Positions 7,276-15,898 of a DNA stretch of 64,000 nucleotides are shown here, one piece after another (the stretch's first letter is position 1; each line of letters opens with the position of its first letter). The DNA is from Microscilla marina ATCC 23134 (GTDB lineage: Bacteria; Bacteroidota; Bacteroidia; Cytophagales; Microscillaceae). The position numbers were made by a program, and so were the translations under genes. The stretch covers positions 16,550 through 80,549 of the forward strand of contig NZ_AAWS01000042.1 in NCBI RefSeq assembly GCF_000169175.1, written 5' to 3'. A model generated the notes under the pieces. That model did not search any database. It was not told where the DNA came from and worked only from the letters and a program-made list of their open reading frames with translations.

Positions 7276-8592
7276 ATGCAATATTCTTTAAAAAAAGCAA
7301 TCAAACAAGGTTGTTTAATAGTAGCACTGTGGGCAGGTGCGACAAATGTTTACAGCCAAACCGAAAGAACTTCGTTTGATGGTAGCATATTTTCTGCCGG
7401 GCTGGAAAAGAAACTGTCGGCATATTTGGAAAAGAACAATGAAGCTACATCCGTAAAAAGTACTATTAAAAAGCCCAATAAAAACCTAGTGCCCCCCGTA
7501 CTCGAAAATCAAGTAAAGGCACGCTTAGCAAAGGTGAAAAGTGCTATTGAACTCACTTACAACAAAGATGTGTTGGGTTGGGTACATTTGTACACTATTC
7601 GCAAACGTAAGTACACTGAAGAAATACTCCGTCGTACCAGTTTTTACTTTCCAGTGTTCGAACAAGCCCTTAAGCGATACGGTATTCCTGAAGAGCTTAA
7701 GTATTTGCCCATTGTAGAGTCTGCTTTACGCCCCAACGCAAAATCTTTTGCCAATGCGGTTGGTCTGTGGCAGTTTATTCCCAGCACAGGTAGCAGCTAT
7801 GGTTTGCGTCAAGACTGGCTGATAGATGAGCGAATGGATATTTATAAATCTACTGATGCAGCTTGTCGTTATTTACAGGGAATGAATAAATACTTTAACG
7901 ATTGGCAGCTTACTTTGGCAGCTTATAACTGTGGTCCAGGCAGGGTGATTCAGGCAGTAAAAAAAGCCAAAAAAGAAGCGGCACTCAAAGGTAAACCATT
8001 TAAAAAAGACTTTTGGAATATTTATAAGTACTTGCCCAAAGAAACCAGAGGCTATGTACCCGCTTTTATAGCAGCAAGCTATACTTTACATTATTACAAG
8101 AACCATAACCTTACCCTAAATAACCCTATACCTGCTATACCTTCTAATGTAGTAATAGTAAAGCAGTTTATAGATCTTAAAAAGTTTGCCAAGGCGCTTG
8201 AGGAACCTTATGAAAAAATTCATTTGTTGAATACCCACTTAAAACGCCAAGTACTTACACCCCATTGGAAAGGTTATCCGATACGTATTCCTTCTAATAA
8301 AAAGGAGTTTTATGAGAAAAATAAAACCAAAATATTAACGGCTGCCCGTCAGGTGAATAACCGAAATATGAATTACAGAGTGCGTAAGGTGAAGTACTTT
8401 CCAGATAGAAAGAAAATCAAACGTGACCGTCGTCTCAGGAGTTACCATGTGGTAAAAGCGGGTGATTCGCTGGAGCAAATAGCTAAGACGCACCAATTGA
8501 GTATTCCTGAAATACGTTTATGGAACTTAATGCCTTCAAACCAAGTGAGTGAAGGGCAAGTATTGTTATTGCTCAAACCCAGAAAAAAGTAA
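7276..8592 (+). CDS. LysM-containing lytic murein transglycosylase (MltD-like)
   Basis: A 438-residue exported enzyme. Residues 1-27 form a signal peptide ending NVYS. The SLT/GEWL domain covers about 125-290, with catalytic Glu148 in VESALRPNAKS, then GLWQFIPSTGSSYGL and LTLAAYNCGPGRV, all diagnostic of family 1 (MltD/Slt70) transglycosylases that cleave the MurNAc-GlcNAc bond to form 1,6-anhydroMurNAc. A single LysM domain (about 388-434, YHVVKAGDSLEQIAKTH) anchors it to peptidoglycan. ATG 7276 is chosen because it opens directly on the signal peptide; an in-frame ATG at 7225 adds 17 residues. Role: cell wall turnover in the periplasm. Confidence 0.9.
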   Translation: MQYSLKKAIKQGCLIVALWAGATNVYSQTERTSFDGSIFSAGLEKKLSAYLEKNNEATSVKSTIKKPNKNLVPPVLENQVKARLAKVKSAIELTYNKDVLGWVHLYTIRKRKYTEEILRRTSFYFPVFEQALKRYGIPEELKYLPIVESALRPNAKSFANAVGLWQFIPSTGSSYGLRQDWLIDERMDIYKSTDAACRYLQGMNKYFNDWQLTLAAYNCGPGRVIQAVKKAKKEAALKGKPFKKDFWNIYKYLPKETRGYVPAFIAASYTLHYYKNHNLTLNNPIPAIPSNVVIVKQFIDLKKFAKALEEPYEKIHLLNTHLKRQVLTPHWKGYPIRIPSNKKEFYEKNKTKILTAARQVNNRNMNYRVRKVKYFPDRKKIKRDRRLRSYHVVKAGDSLEQIAKTHQLSIPEIRLWNLMPSNQVSEGQVLLLLKPRKK

Positions 8593-8680
8593 AAAAGAGT
8601 TTAGATTCTGAGGGTAATTGAAACACTGATTTTATCCGTTTGACTTAGATTATATTTACGCTTATTTAATTTTTATTACA

Positions 8681-8716
8681 ATGCTACTTTTGTTATTAAG
8701 AGTAGCATTTTTTTTG
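8681..8716 (+). terminator. Terminator of the transglycosylase gene
   Basis: ATGCTACT (8681-8688) pairs perfectly with AGTAGCAT (8701-8708), 12-base loop, followed by a long T tract. Confidence 0.75.
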
Positions 8717-8906
8717 TTAATGTTGAATTTTATGTATAATATCTTGTATTGTAAAAATAGTATACATTTTATTTTAGATAGAATTGATTGTATTTTTGCG
8801 AGAACAAGTGAGGTGATAAGGATTTATTGCGTCGTTGTTTTAAAGGTATAAATTATTATTCTTCATATCAGACTAATCACTAAGGTTTTATTAAAGTCAT
8901 CACATC

Positions 8907-9314
8907 ATGGAAGTAATATTGAATGAATCTTATGGCAGTGTACGCCTGGATGCTCATAATAGGATTGTATATGTGTATTTCGTCGGGAGAATTTCCACTG
9001 ATGAATATAAAAATATTTGGAATACACTGTTGAGCATTGCTACAGAAAAAAATCTGCGTAAGGCGTTTATAGACCAGAGTAGGATAGAAAAAGCTAGTAT
9101 TGAGGCACGTGCTTGGGTAGTTGCCAAGTGGTTTCCTAAAGCCAAGAAAAACTTACCTGCTGACAATATCAATATCGGAGTACTTTCTTCTACAAGTTTT
9201 TTTGCTAAAATAGGAGGAGAGTACATTGCTACTGCGGTAAAAAATATGAGTAAGTTCAATATTAAGTTTTTTCCTACCGAGGCCGAAGGAACCAAGTGGT
9301 TGAACGGCTTGTAA
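8907..9314 (+). CDS. SpoIIAA-like small protein
   Basis: A 135-residue soluble protein related to the product of 5471-5893. It begins with a beta pair (SVRLDAHNRIVYVYFVGRIS), followed by EYKNIWNTLLSIA, a buried strand (RKAFIDQSRIEKA), a Trp-containing helix (WVVAKWFPKAKKN) and a last strand ending TKWLNGL. This is the strand/helix order of STAS/SpoIIAA-like domains often found as stand-alone proteins in Cytophagales. No catalytic residues are evident. A TATTTTTG box at 8791-8798 is a candidate -7 element. Confidence 0.6.
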   Translation: MEVILNESYGSVRLDAHNRIVYVYFVGRISTDEYKNIWNTLLSIATEKNLRKAFIDQSRIEKASIEARAWVVAKWFPKAKKNLPADNINIGVLSSTSFFAKIGGEYIATAVKNMSKFNIKFFPTEAEGTKWLNGL

Positions 9315-9346
9315 AGCACCTATAGGATATTTTTTATAATATTGTC

Positions 9347-9396
9347 AAGCCAGTTTTTGTAAACCTGAAATCGTTTACAAAAACTGGCTTTTTTTG
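9347..9396 (+). terminator. 18-bp perfect-stem terminator
   Basis: The arms at 9347-9364 and 9373-9390 are fully complementary (AAGCCAGTTTTTGTAAAC) with an 8-base loop, followed by TTTTTGTT. It separates the SpoIIAA-like gene from the toxin operon. Confidence 0.85.
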
Positions 9397-9410
9397 TTAA
9401 CATTCACTTT

Positions 9411-9439
9411 TTTGAGCGTTCAATTTGCTGTTATTTTTG
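9411..9439 (+). promoter_or_regulatory. Promoter of the interrupted accessory operon
   Basis: TTTG at 9411-9414 and TATTTTTG at 9432-9439 match the -33 and -7 consensus with 17 bases between them. Located 69 bases ahead of the ATG of the disrupted gene. Confidence 0.5.
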
Positions 9440-9684
9440 ACGCAAATTGTATATTGCCTTATAGAAGTTATCTTGGTTTCATACCTCTACCCAAAGCTAG
9501 TAATACTATGAGTAATATAACCAATATAGTAGAAGACATTGCCTGGCTGTCTCAAATATGGAGTTATCGTTGGGATTTTTTTGAATGTGTAAAACACAAA
9601 AATATAGACGATTTTTTTATCAGCCATCAGCCCAAAAAACAGCAAGTCTTTTTTTATCAACCAATATCTTTTTCTATCACCCAC

Positions 9685-9691
9685 ACCGATA
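9685..9691. repeat. Target-site duplication, left copy
   Basis: ACCGATA borders the left end of the IS and recurs exactly at 10973-10979. Confidence 0.75.
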
Positions 9692-10972
9692 TAGGGCTGT
9701 TCAGAGAAATATTATCTATTCTCTTTTCAGTCTTTTTTTTGCTTTTTTTAGAAACCATTGACTCAGGTCTGGACTTTCCATCATTTCTACTATAATCAAA
9801 AGATAGATGTCTTCCAAAAAGAGTTTTTTGGCTCTTTTATATGTTTTGATGGCATTTTTTTGTTTAAAAATAAGGATCATCATTGCTGCAATAAGCTTTA
9901 CATAAATCATTACTTTTATAGCATTCAGATCATTACAAACAAAGTGTGTAAGGTTCATTTCTTGTTTTAAAAACCTGAAAATCACTTCTATATCCCATCT
10001 CATCAAGTAAACCTGAGCCACCACTTCTGCGGGTAAATCCCAAAGATTGCTCAGGATAAAAAGGTGCTTCCCCGTTTCCTTAACTCTAAACTCTATCAAC
10101 CTAAACTCATGCTCCATTGAATTGGTAGGTTGTCCACGCTCAAATAATTGTACAACACTGTCTTGTATAAAGTCTAAATCAGGGTGGTGGCGATCTAGGA
10201 GCTGATGAGGACGATTCACCTGATAACGGGGCTTTTTACCTATATTGGTCACAAACTGTATAGATGCTTCATCAAAATCTTTAAACTTACGACGCCCTTT
10301 CAAACCATTATCAAAAACTATAATATCTTGGGAACTGTGTTTTCCCAGATTAATTTGTTCTTGCAAGGCGGTTTCTTCACTTAAATGAGCCTGATCTTGA
10401 TGGAAACTCACACGGAGACCAAAACCATCAGTGTGCTCAGTAGTCAGTTTTACTTGAAATTTATTTTTAGATGTATTACCTACTTTCATTCCTTGTAATA
10501 AATGACCAAATACCTTAATCAAAGTAGAGTCGTAACGTTTGATATGGTAATCAAGAAGCTTTTTCTCTCCATATAAAGCATGAGCTTCTGCAAAAAAATG
10601 TTCATATACCTGCTCGATAAAAGGAAGCTTGATATGCCGCAAACGTTCCCGAATACCAGTCCAACCAGCCATTTGTTCGACCATCTCAGATGAAAAACTT
10701 TGAAATATAGGATTGCTCATCTCAGATGATATTTCCCGAAGGCTAAGACGCTCATTGTTTAACACGCTGTATAGCAGTAGCTTAATAAATAGTTTGCCTG
10801 GTAATTTGCTTACCCACTTATCTACATCAGTAGACTGACTTAAGTTATCAAGCAAATCATCAGGTAGAAGGGAAAATAAATCCGAAACGCTAACTTTACC
10901 CATAAATTTAGATATAAGGAGAATGAAGATGAACCAATCAATATATGTTAAAAAATTTCTCTGAACACTCCT
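9692..10972 (-). mobile_element. IS4-family insertion sequence
   Basis: A 1281-bp element bounded by imperfect inverted repeats: left TAGGGCTGTTCAGAGAAAT (9692-9710), right AGGAGTGTTCAGAGAAAT (complement of 10955-10972). The 13 bases TGTTCAGAGAAAT are identical at both ends. It is flanked by a 7-bp direct repeat and carries one intact transposase gene on the minus strand, opposite to the disrupted operon. One end base is ambiguous because A10973 could belong to either IS or target copy. Confidence 0.85.
9716..10903 (-). CDS. IS4-family DDE transposase
   Basis: A 395-residue transposase starting MGKVSVSDLFSLLPDDLL. The family's YREK signature Y-x2-R-x3-E-x6-K is complete in VYLMRWDIEVIFRFLKQEM, where E is the third catalytic acid. 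First and second acids are likely in YDSTLIKVFG (Asp) and IIVFDNGLKG (Asp). Start taken at the ATG complementary to 10901-10903; the frame continues upstream beyond the IS end, which rules out the longer version. The stop lies 6 bases inside the left inverted repeat. No frameshift, so the element may still be active. Confidence 0.9.
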   Translation of the reverse strand: MGKVSVSDLFSLLPDDLLDNLSQSTDVDKWVSKLPGKLFIKLLLYSVLNNERLSLREISSEMSNPIFQSFSSEMVEQMAGWTGIRERLRHIKLPFIEQVYEHFFAEAHALYGEKKLLDYHIKRYDSTLIKVFGHLLQGMKVGNTSKNKFQVKLTTEHTDGFGLRVSFHQDQAHLSEETALQEQINLGKHSSQDIIVFDNGLKGRRKFKDFDEASIQFVTNIGKKPRYQVNRPHQLLDRHHPDLDFIQDSVVQLFERGQPTNSMEHEFRLIEFRVKETGKHLFILSNLWDLPAEVVAQVYLMRWDIEVIFRFLKQEMNLTHFVCNDLNAIKVMIYVKLIAAMMILIFKQKNAIKTYKRAKKLFLEDIYLLIIVEMMESPDLSQWFLKKAKKRLKRE

Positions 10973-10979
10973 ACCGATA
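10973..10979. repeat. Target-site duplication, right copy
   Basis: ACCGATA, identical to 9685-9691, directly after the right inverted repeat. Confidence 0.75.
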
Positions 10980-11835
10980 CAGAAATTATTACAAAATCTA
11001 GTGAATACGCACCAGAAGTATTGGCTAAAGCCACTAAAGTATACGCTCAACCTGGCGACGATGCATTTGAGCCTGTAGTATATGTCACTAACCAAAAACA
11101 GGTTAAGCTAGTAAGCATCCAAGGCGATTGGGTAGAAGTACAAGGTAGCATATATGAAAACGCCAGAGGGTTTTCCAATATATATATTGAGCGCTCTTAT
11201 CAATCTTTTTGGCTGCCTATTCATTATACGAATATCCCCCCAAACTACCACTTAGAGTTTACCTGGGAAGATTTTGATGTGGAGAGTAACTTATGGGATA
11301 ATGAACAGAAAGACTTAGTAAAGCAAAATTTAGAGACAAAAGACCAGGTAAATTATTGGAAAGACTTTTATAAAGCAAAAGATGTTTTTCGAGCAAAGCC
11401 TCCTCAACACGAACCTAATAGCTCTGTGTACGCTAAATTTATAGATAATTATCAGTTGTGTATAAAGGACAGAGCTTTGCTTATATTATCATTAGTGAAC
11501 CAAATTCGCCCTGATTTTTTGCTAAATCTAATTACAAAAGCTAAAAAATACCCTGATTTGGGTGGGGTTACCGGGCAAAATTTCAAAGGGTTTTTGCCTA
11601 CAGGCGAAACTTTTTTGTTTTTAATGGCAGGAAGAGATGCCTATAAACGTCACGAAGTCATGGATTTCTTATTTACTAAAAGTGTATTAATGCAAGAAGG
11701 TTGGATAACCCTACTTAATGCATTGCCTGGTGAGCCCTTGATGAGTGGAGTGCTTGGTTTTCACCCCGAACAAATTACTGTGCTCCTAGAGCTCCAAAGA
11801 GATACTGAATTGATTAAAACCTTATAACCACCATC

Positions 11836-13983
11836 ATGTCTGAATACGATAAAAAATTCATATCGAATATATCCTTCAAAGAGGGGTTGGAACAAAATAA
11901 GCCTAAGACCAACGATTTATATTCTTCTGAGCACTTGCCCAAACTCTCACAAGACAAGTCTTTGTTAAAATTTAAACCTTTAGACCAAATCAACGGCAAG
12001 GCGTCTAAAGAGCGACAGACAAAACTACTGATTGAAGAAGGGGAACAAAAAACAAGGGGCTGGCAATTGACCAAACCTGAGTTTATTGACCGTATTAAAC
12101 AAACGGTAGATGTAAAGGTGAACGACTTGCTAAAGCATGTGGGGTTTAGCACTAAAGATTGCCCTTGGTTAGAAGCCTTTTACGCAGACCTAGGGATGCA
12201 CTCAGCCACCTCTATAGAGGCATTGTTACGGCAATACTTGGGGCAAAATATAGAGTCTACCGACGATTTTTTGACAAAACTCTCAGATAGAATAGAAAAG
12301 CCCGTAAAGCATTGGATAAGTACGCGTGAGATACAAGATGTGCCAGAGTTGCTAGAGCAGAAAATGCTTGAAAATGACCCTAGCAACACCAATGGGCACT
12401 TTAACCCTTTGGATAAAGCCAATAAAACGACTACTTCCTTGCCTCCTGAGCTAAAGGCTCAACTGGAGGAGTTTTTAGGGGCAAGCTTGAGTTCTATTAG
12501 ACTACACACCGGCTCAGAAGCCAATAAAATACTACAAGACAAAGAAGCGCGCGCCCTTACCCTGGGGCAAGACATTTACCTCAACATAGACAAGTACCCT
12601 TTAGACAAGCCCGAAGGCGTGGCAATACTTGCCCACGAGATTATGCATGCACGTCAGCAAATGGGTGCTAGTTCGTTAGATACTTCTGACAATTCTGAAG
12701 GACTAGAACAAGATGCCGACCGTGGTTTGATGGCTTTGTTGCGCCATTGGATGCAATGGGGAAAGGGTTTTGCCAAAACACCTGTAAACCTCTCATCTGG
12801 ATTGAAGATCGCAAGGTGTAAAAAAAATGGTAAGCAAGAAAATGCCGATCCTTTGAATATTATGAAGGCGCAGCAGATTAGCCCCGAAGAAAAGGATTTG
12901 AGCAAATCTCAGGTGCAAAAAGGCTTAAAGAACGATGGACTGACTACCAAGGTGGTCAAAGATTTTGAGAAAAAGATAAAGAATGCCACCAAAGACGAAG
13001 AAGTGGTAGAGGCAATTAAAAAATGTGGACAGCAGATTTGGACACAAACCAGCGCGAGGGTAAAAACCAAAAAAATCAAGTTTGAGGGGAATTTGTATTG
13101 GGCGCGTATTTGGATGCATACCATATTGAAAACCGACCTGGCTACCACCCTCAAGGGAAAGTTACCCGAATATACTGATTTGCTCGAAAAACAAACCCGT
13201 AATATGGCGCCTGGGCAAATCAACTTCACGAAAGAGAAGGCTACCAAAAAGATATTGATTTCGGGGTTCGACCCGTTTGATACTGAGCGTATATCCGAAA
13301 ACTCTCGCAATATTTCTGGTACGGTGGCGCTCTACTTTGATGGTAAAACTATAGGAAGTGGCGACAAAAAGGCAGAGTTGGCCGCCGTGATTTTTCCGGT
13401 AAACTATAAAAATTTTAATGCAGGGATGATAGAGAAGTTTTACACCCCTTACCTCGACCAAGTAGATGCCATCATCACTTTTAGCCAAGGGGGGGAAAAA
13501 GAGATAGACATTGAACGTTTTTATGCCAACTACAGGTCGGGTAGTGAAGGGAATAACCACCAAACCGAAAAGGGCAAGCCTATCATGAGTGGACAACCCC
13601 AATTTTATGAAACCAACTTACCCGTAGACAAAATGATTCATAAGAATGAGTTGGTGGGCAATAAAAAGCAAAATGTGTTTTTTGACCAATCATATAAAAC
13701 GGATAAGCAAACGCTAAAATCGCCCCATAAGGATGTAAATGTAAAGAATACCAATGTGCCTGATTTTGACATAAAAGACATCAAAGGGAAGGCTCAGAAG
13801 GGTTCTGGTGGTAGTTTTTTCTCAAATGAATTGCCCTATAGGGTGGCGCATTTGATTAAAACCAAACAAAAAGAGAAAGATATTAAATTTGGGCATGTGC
13901 ATTTGCCTTATGATCCGAACTTGGTAGACCAAACCATCAAAGAGGTACAAAAATTATTAGAACGACTTAAGGATGCATTATAA
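11836..13983 (+). CDS. DUF4157 (eCIS core) protein with pyroglutamyl-peptidase-like C-terminus
   Basis: A 715-residue protein. Residues about 200-275 form a DUF4157 domain: LPPELKAQLEEFLG, then SIRLHTGSEANKIL and the metalloprotease-like AHEIMHARQQ (HExxH, residues about 266-270). DUF4157 is a hallmark of cargo of extracellular contractile injection systems and of polymorphic toxins. From residue 471 the C-terminus resembles pyroglutamyl peptidase I (family C15): KKILISGFDPF, the catalytic Glu region IDIERFYANY (Glu560), GGSFFSNELPY where the catalytic Cys is Ser663, and GHVHLPYDP (His689). Substitution of the nucleophile suggests altered or lost peptidase activity. Co-directional with the three paralogues starting 3 bases downstream. 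Confidence 0.75.
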   Translation: MSEYDKKFISNISFKEGLEQNKPKTNDLYSSEHLPKLSQDKSLLKFKPLDQINGKASKERQTKLLIEEGEQKTRGWQLTKPEFIDRIKQTVDVKVNDLLKHVGFSTKDCPWLEAFYADLGMHSATSIEALLRQYLGQNIESTDDFLTKLSDRIEKPVKHWISTREIQDVPELLEQKMLENDPSNTNGHFNPLDKANKTTTSLPPELKAQLEEFLGASLSSIRLHTGSEANKILQDKEARALTLGQDIYLNIDKYPLDKPEGVAILAHEIMHARQQMGASSLDTSDNSEGLEQDADRGLMALLRHWMQWGKGFAKTPVNLSSGLKIARCKKNGKQENADPLNIMKAQQISPEEKDLSKSQVQKGLKNDGLTTKVVKDFEKKIKNATKDEEVVEAIKKCGQQIWTQTSARVKTKKIKFEGNLYWARIWMHTILKTDLATTLKGKLPEYTDLLEKQTRNMAPGQINFTKEKATKKILISGFDPFDTERISENSRNISGTVALYFDGKTIGSGDKKAELAAVIFPVNYKNFNAGMIEKFYTPYLDQVDAIITFSQGGEKEIDIERFYANYRSGSEGNNHQTEKGKPIMSGQPQFYETNLPVDKMIHKNELVGNKKQNVFFDQSYKTDKQTLKSPHKDVNVKNTNVPDFDIKDIKGKAQKGSGGSFFSNELPYRVAHLIKTKQKEKDIKFGHVHLPYDPNLVDQTIKEVQKLLERLKDAL

Positions 13984-13986
13984 ACT

Positions 13987-14595
13987 ATGAAAAAGTATTA
14001 TTTAATTTTGTGTATGTGTTGTTTGAGTGACTTGGTAAGCGCTCAACCTGACCCTTATACCCATTGTGACCTATCTTTTACTTACCAATACCAAGGCAAA
14101 AACAAAGAAATTCTGTTTCCAGAGTTTAGCAAGGTACAACAAAGTGACGGGGTGGTGGTGATGGCGAGTAAAGACAAAAGGGGTAGGTTTGGACTGGTGG
14201 TGCAACTGCCTGATAAGAACCATACCTATAGTGTAGAGGGTTACAGGGCTTATTCTTATACCACGACTAAGGGTTCTTTGGAGGTAGAGTGGGGAGATGA
14301 AAAGTCAGTAACCGCTGACCTGTTTTTATTTCCTATCCCGTCGGCTCATCGCAAAAAAAAGGTGGTCAAAGTGTCTTCTCATTATGTGATGCATTTGCAG
14401 ATGAAAATGCAAGAAGTGAATAAACAAGGTTTTGCACGTTTACACTATAACTTTTTGATTCCTTACCAAGTAGGGGCTTATGGTATCAACCTATTTGATC
14501 TTGAAAGCGACATGGATAGTGAGAAAAAAAACGTAACCAAATTTTGGAAAACTGGCGTACACCCTACCAAAATATATACTTTTAAGTTGCGCTAA
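13987..14595 (+). CDS. Secreted tandem paralogue 1
   Basis: A 202-residue protein with a signal peptide (MKKYYLILCMCCLSDLVSAQ, cleavage after SAQ or SA) followed by a predicted beta-rich periplasmic or surface domain. It is the first of three tandem copies. The start is 3 bases after the stop of the DUF4157 gene, so the two are translationally linked. No named family recognised. Position directly behind a toxin-like gene and amplification in tandem are what one expects of immunity proteins, but that is inference. Confidence 0.6.
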   Translation: MKKYYLILCMCCLSDLVSAQPDPYTHCDLSFTYQYQGKNKEILFPEFSKVQQSDGVVVMASKDKRGRFGLVVQLPDKNHTYSVEGYRAYSYTTTKGSLEVEWGDEKSVTADLFLFPIPSAHRKKKVVKVSSHYVMHLQMKMQEVNKQGFARLHYNFLIPYQVGAYGINLFDLESDMDSEKKNVTKFWKTGVHPTKIYTFKLR

Positions 14596-14629
14596 AATCA
14601 ATAGCTTGTTTTTTTACTTCTAATACGCT

Positions 14630-15238
14630 ATGAAAAAGTATTATTTAATCTTGTGTATATGTTGTTTGAGTGGCTGGCTCAAGGCTCAGCCTGGATCTTA
14701 TACTTATTGTGAGTTATATTTTACTTATCAATACCAAGGCAAAAGCAAAGAAATTCTGTTTCCAGAGTTTAGCAAGGTACAACAACGTGACGGCATGTTG
14801 GTGATGGCAAGTAAAGACAAAAGAGGCAGGTTTGGACTGGTGGTACAATTGCCTGATACAAACCACACATATGTTGTAGATGGTTATAAAGATCACACTT
14901 ACACAGATACTGAAGAATCTTTGCATGTAGAGTGGGGAGATGAAAAAGCATTAACAGCTGATTTTTTTTTATTTCTTATTCCATCAGCTCATCGTAAAAA
15001 AAAGGTGGTCAAAGTACCTGCGCATTATGTGATGCATTTGCAAATGAAAATGCAAGAAGTGAACAAACAAGGGTTTGCGCATTTAGACTATCATTTTCTA
15101 ATTCCTTACCAAGCAGGGGCTTATACTATCAATTTCTTTGATATTGAAAGTGACCCTGATGCAGGTAAACAGCGCATCACCAAATTTTGGAAAGTTGGTG
15201 CACAGCCTACCAAAATATATACTTTTAAGTTGCACTGA
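14630..15238 (+). CDS. Secreted tandem paralogue 2
   Basis: 202 residues, about 80 percent identical to paralogue 1 by eye, with the same signal peptide layout (MKKYYLILCICCLSGWLKAQ) and the shared block FSKVQQRDGMLVMASKDKRG. The middle part (about residues 78-105) differs from copy 1. The start lies 35 bases after copy 1. A conserved SAHRKKKVVKV segment precedes the variable-to-constant switch. Same proposed role as copy 1. Confidence 0.6.
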   Translation: MKKYYLILCICCLSGWLKAQPGSYTYCELYFTYQYQGKSKEILFPEFSKVQQRDGMLVMASKDKRGRFGLVVQLPDTNHTYVVDGYKDHTYTDTEESLHVEWGDEKALTADFFLFLIPSAHRKKKVVKVPAHYVMHLQMKMQEVNKQGFAHLDYHFLIPYQAGAYTINFFDIESDPDAGKQRITKFWKVGAQPTKIYTFKLH

Positions 15239-15274
15239 AACCAATAGCAAATGAATTTAGTCTTCTAATACGCT

Positions 15275-15886
15275 ATGAAAAAATATTATTTAATCTTGTG
15301 TATATGTTGTTTGAGTGGCTGGCTCAAGGCTCAGCCTGGATCTTATACTTATTGTGAGTTATATTTTACTTATCAATACCAAGGCAAAAGCAAAGAAATT
15401 CTGTTTCCAGAGTTTAGCAAGGTACAACAACGTGACGGTATGTTGGTGATGGCAAGTAAAGACAAAAGAGGCAGGTTTGGGCTGGTGGCGCAATTTCCTG
15501 ATACGAACCATACCTATAGTGTAGAGGGTTACAAAAATCATTTTTATACAGATACCCAGGCTTCGTTGAAGGTAGAGTGGTCAGGGAGAGATAGGGCGGT
15601 AATAGCTGACCTGTTTTTATTTCTTATTCCGTCGGCTCATCGCAAAAAAAAGGTGGTCAAAGTACCTGCGCATTATGTGATGCATTTGCAAATGAAAATG
15701 CAAGAAGTGAACAAACAAGGGTTTGCGCATTTAGACTATCATTTTCTGATTCCTTACCAAGCAGGGGCTTATAGTATCAATCTCTTTGATATTGAATGTG
15801 ATCCTGATGCAGGTAAACAGCGCATCACCAAATTTTGGAAGTCTGGCGCACACCCTACCAAAATATATACTTTTAAATTGCGTTAA
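15275..15886 (+). CDS. Secreted tandem paralogue 3
   Basis: 203 residues. Its first 200 bases are almost identical to copy 2, whereas the middle block (NHTYSVEGY...) returns to the sequence of copy 1, and the last third again follows copy 2. This mosaic points to gene conversion among the three copies. The spacer before it repeats the sequence found around the start of the next gene (AATAGCAAATGAA), a footprint of the duplication. Exported by the same signal peptide as copy 2. Confidence 0.6.
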   Translation: MKKYYLILCICCLSGWLKAQPGSYTYCELYFTYQYQGKSKEILFPEFSKVQQRDGMLVMASKDKRGRFGLVAQFPDTNHTYSVEGYKNHFYTDTQASLKVEWSGRDRAVIADLFLFLIPSAHRKKKVVKVPAHYVMHLQMKMQEVNKQGFAHLDYHFLIPYQAGAYSINLFDIECDPDAGKQRITKFWKSGAHPTKIYTFKLR

Positions 15887-15898
15887 AATCAATAGCAA

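Larger units (their letters stand above)
9508..11827 (+). pseudogene. Gene disrupted by IS4-family insertion (SH3-like domain protein)
   Basis: The ATG at 9508 opens a frame (MSNITNIVEDIAWLSQIWSY) that reads up to the IS at 9691, and the same frame resumes after the second target copy at 10980 and ends at 11827. Removing 9692-10979 restores one 343-codon frame across the junction (SITHTD joined to TEIITKSSEY). Restored residues about 85-130 (KVYAQPGDDAFEPVVYV, then QKQVKLVSIQGDWVEVQGS) look like a bacterial SH3 domain; the rest is unfamiliar. It overlaps no other gene and is followed 8 bases later by the DUF4157 gene, so it was the first gene of that operon. Original function unknown; probably a helper or adaptor of the toxin-like protein. 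Confidence 0.75.

Noticed and set aside
9394..9795. A 133-codon forward frame crossing the left IS end
   Set aside because: It is the start of the disrupted gene read into IS DNA; only 9508-9691 belongs to a real product.
12909..13310. Antisense frames within the DUF4157 gene
   Set aside because: Codon-bias shadows of the real gene on the other strand.
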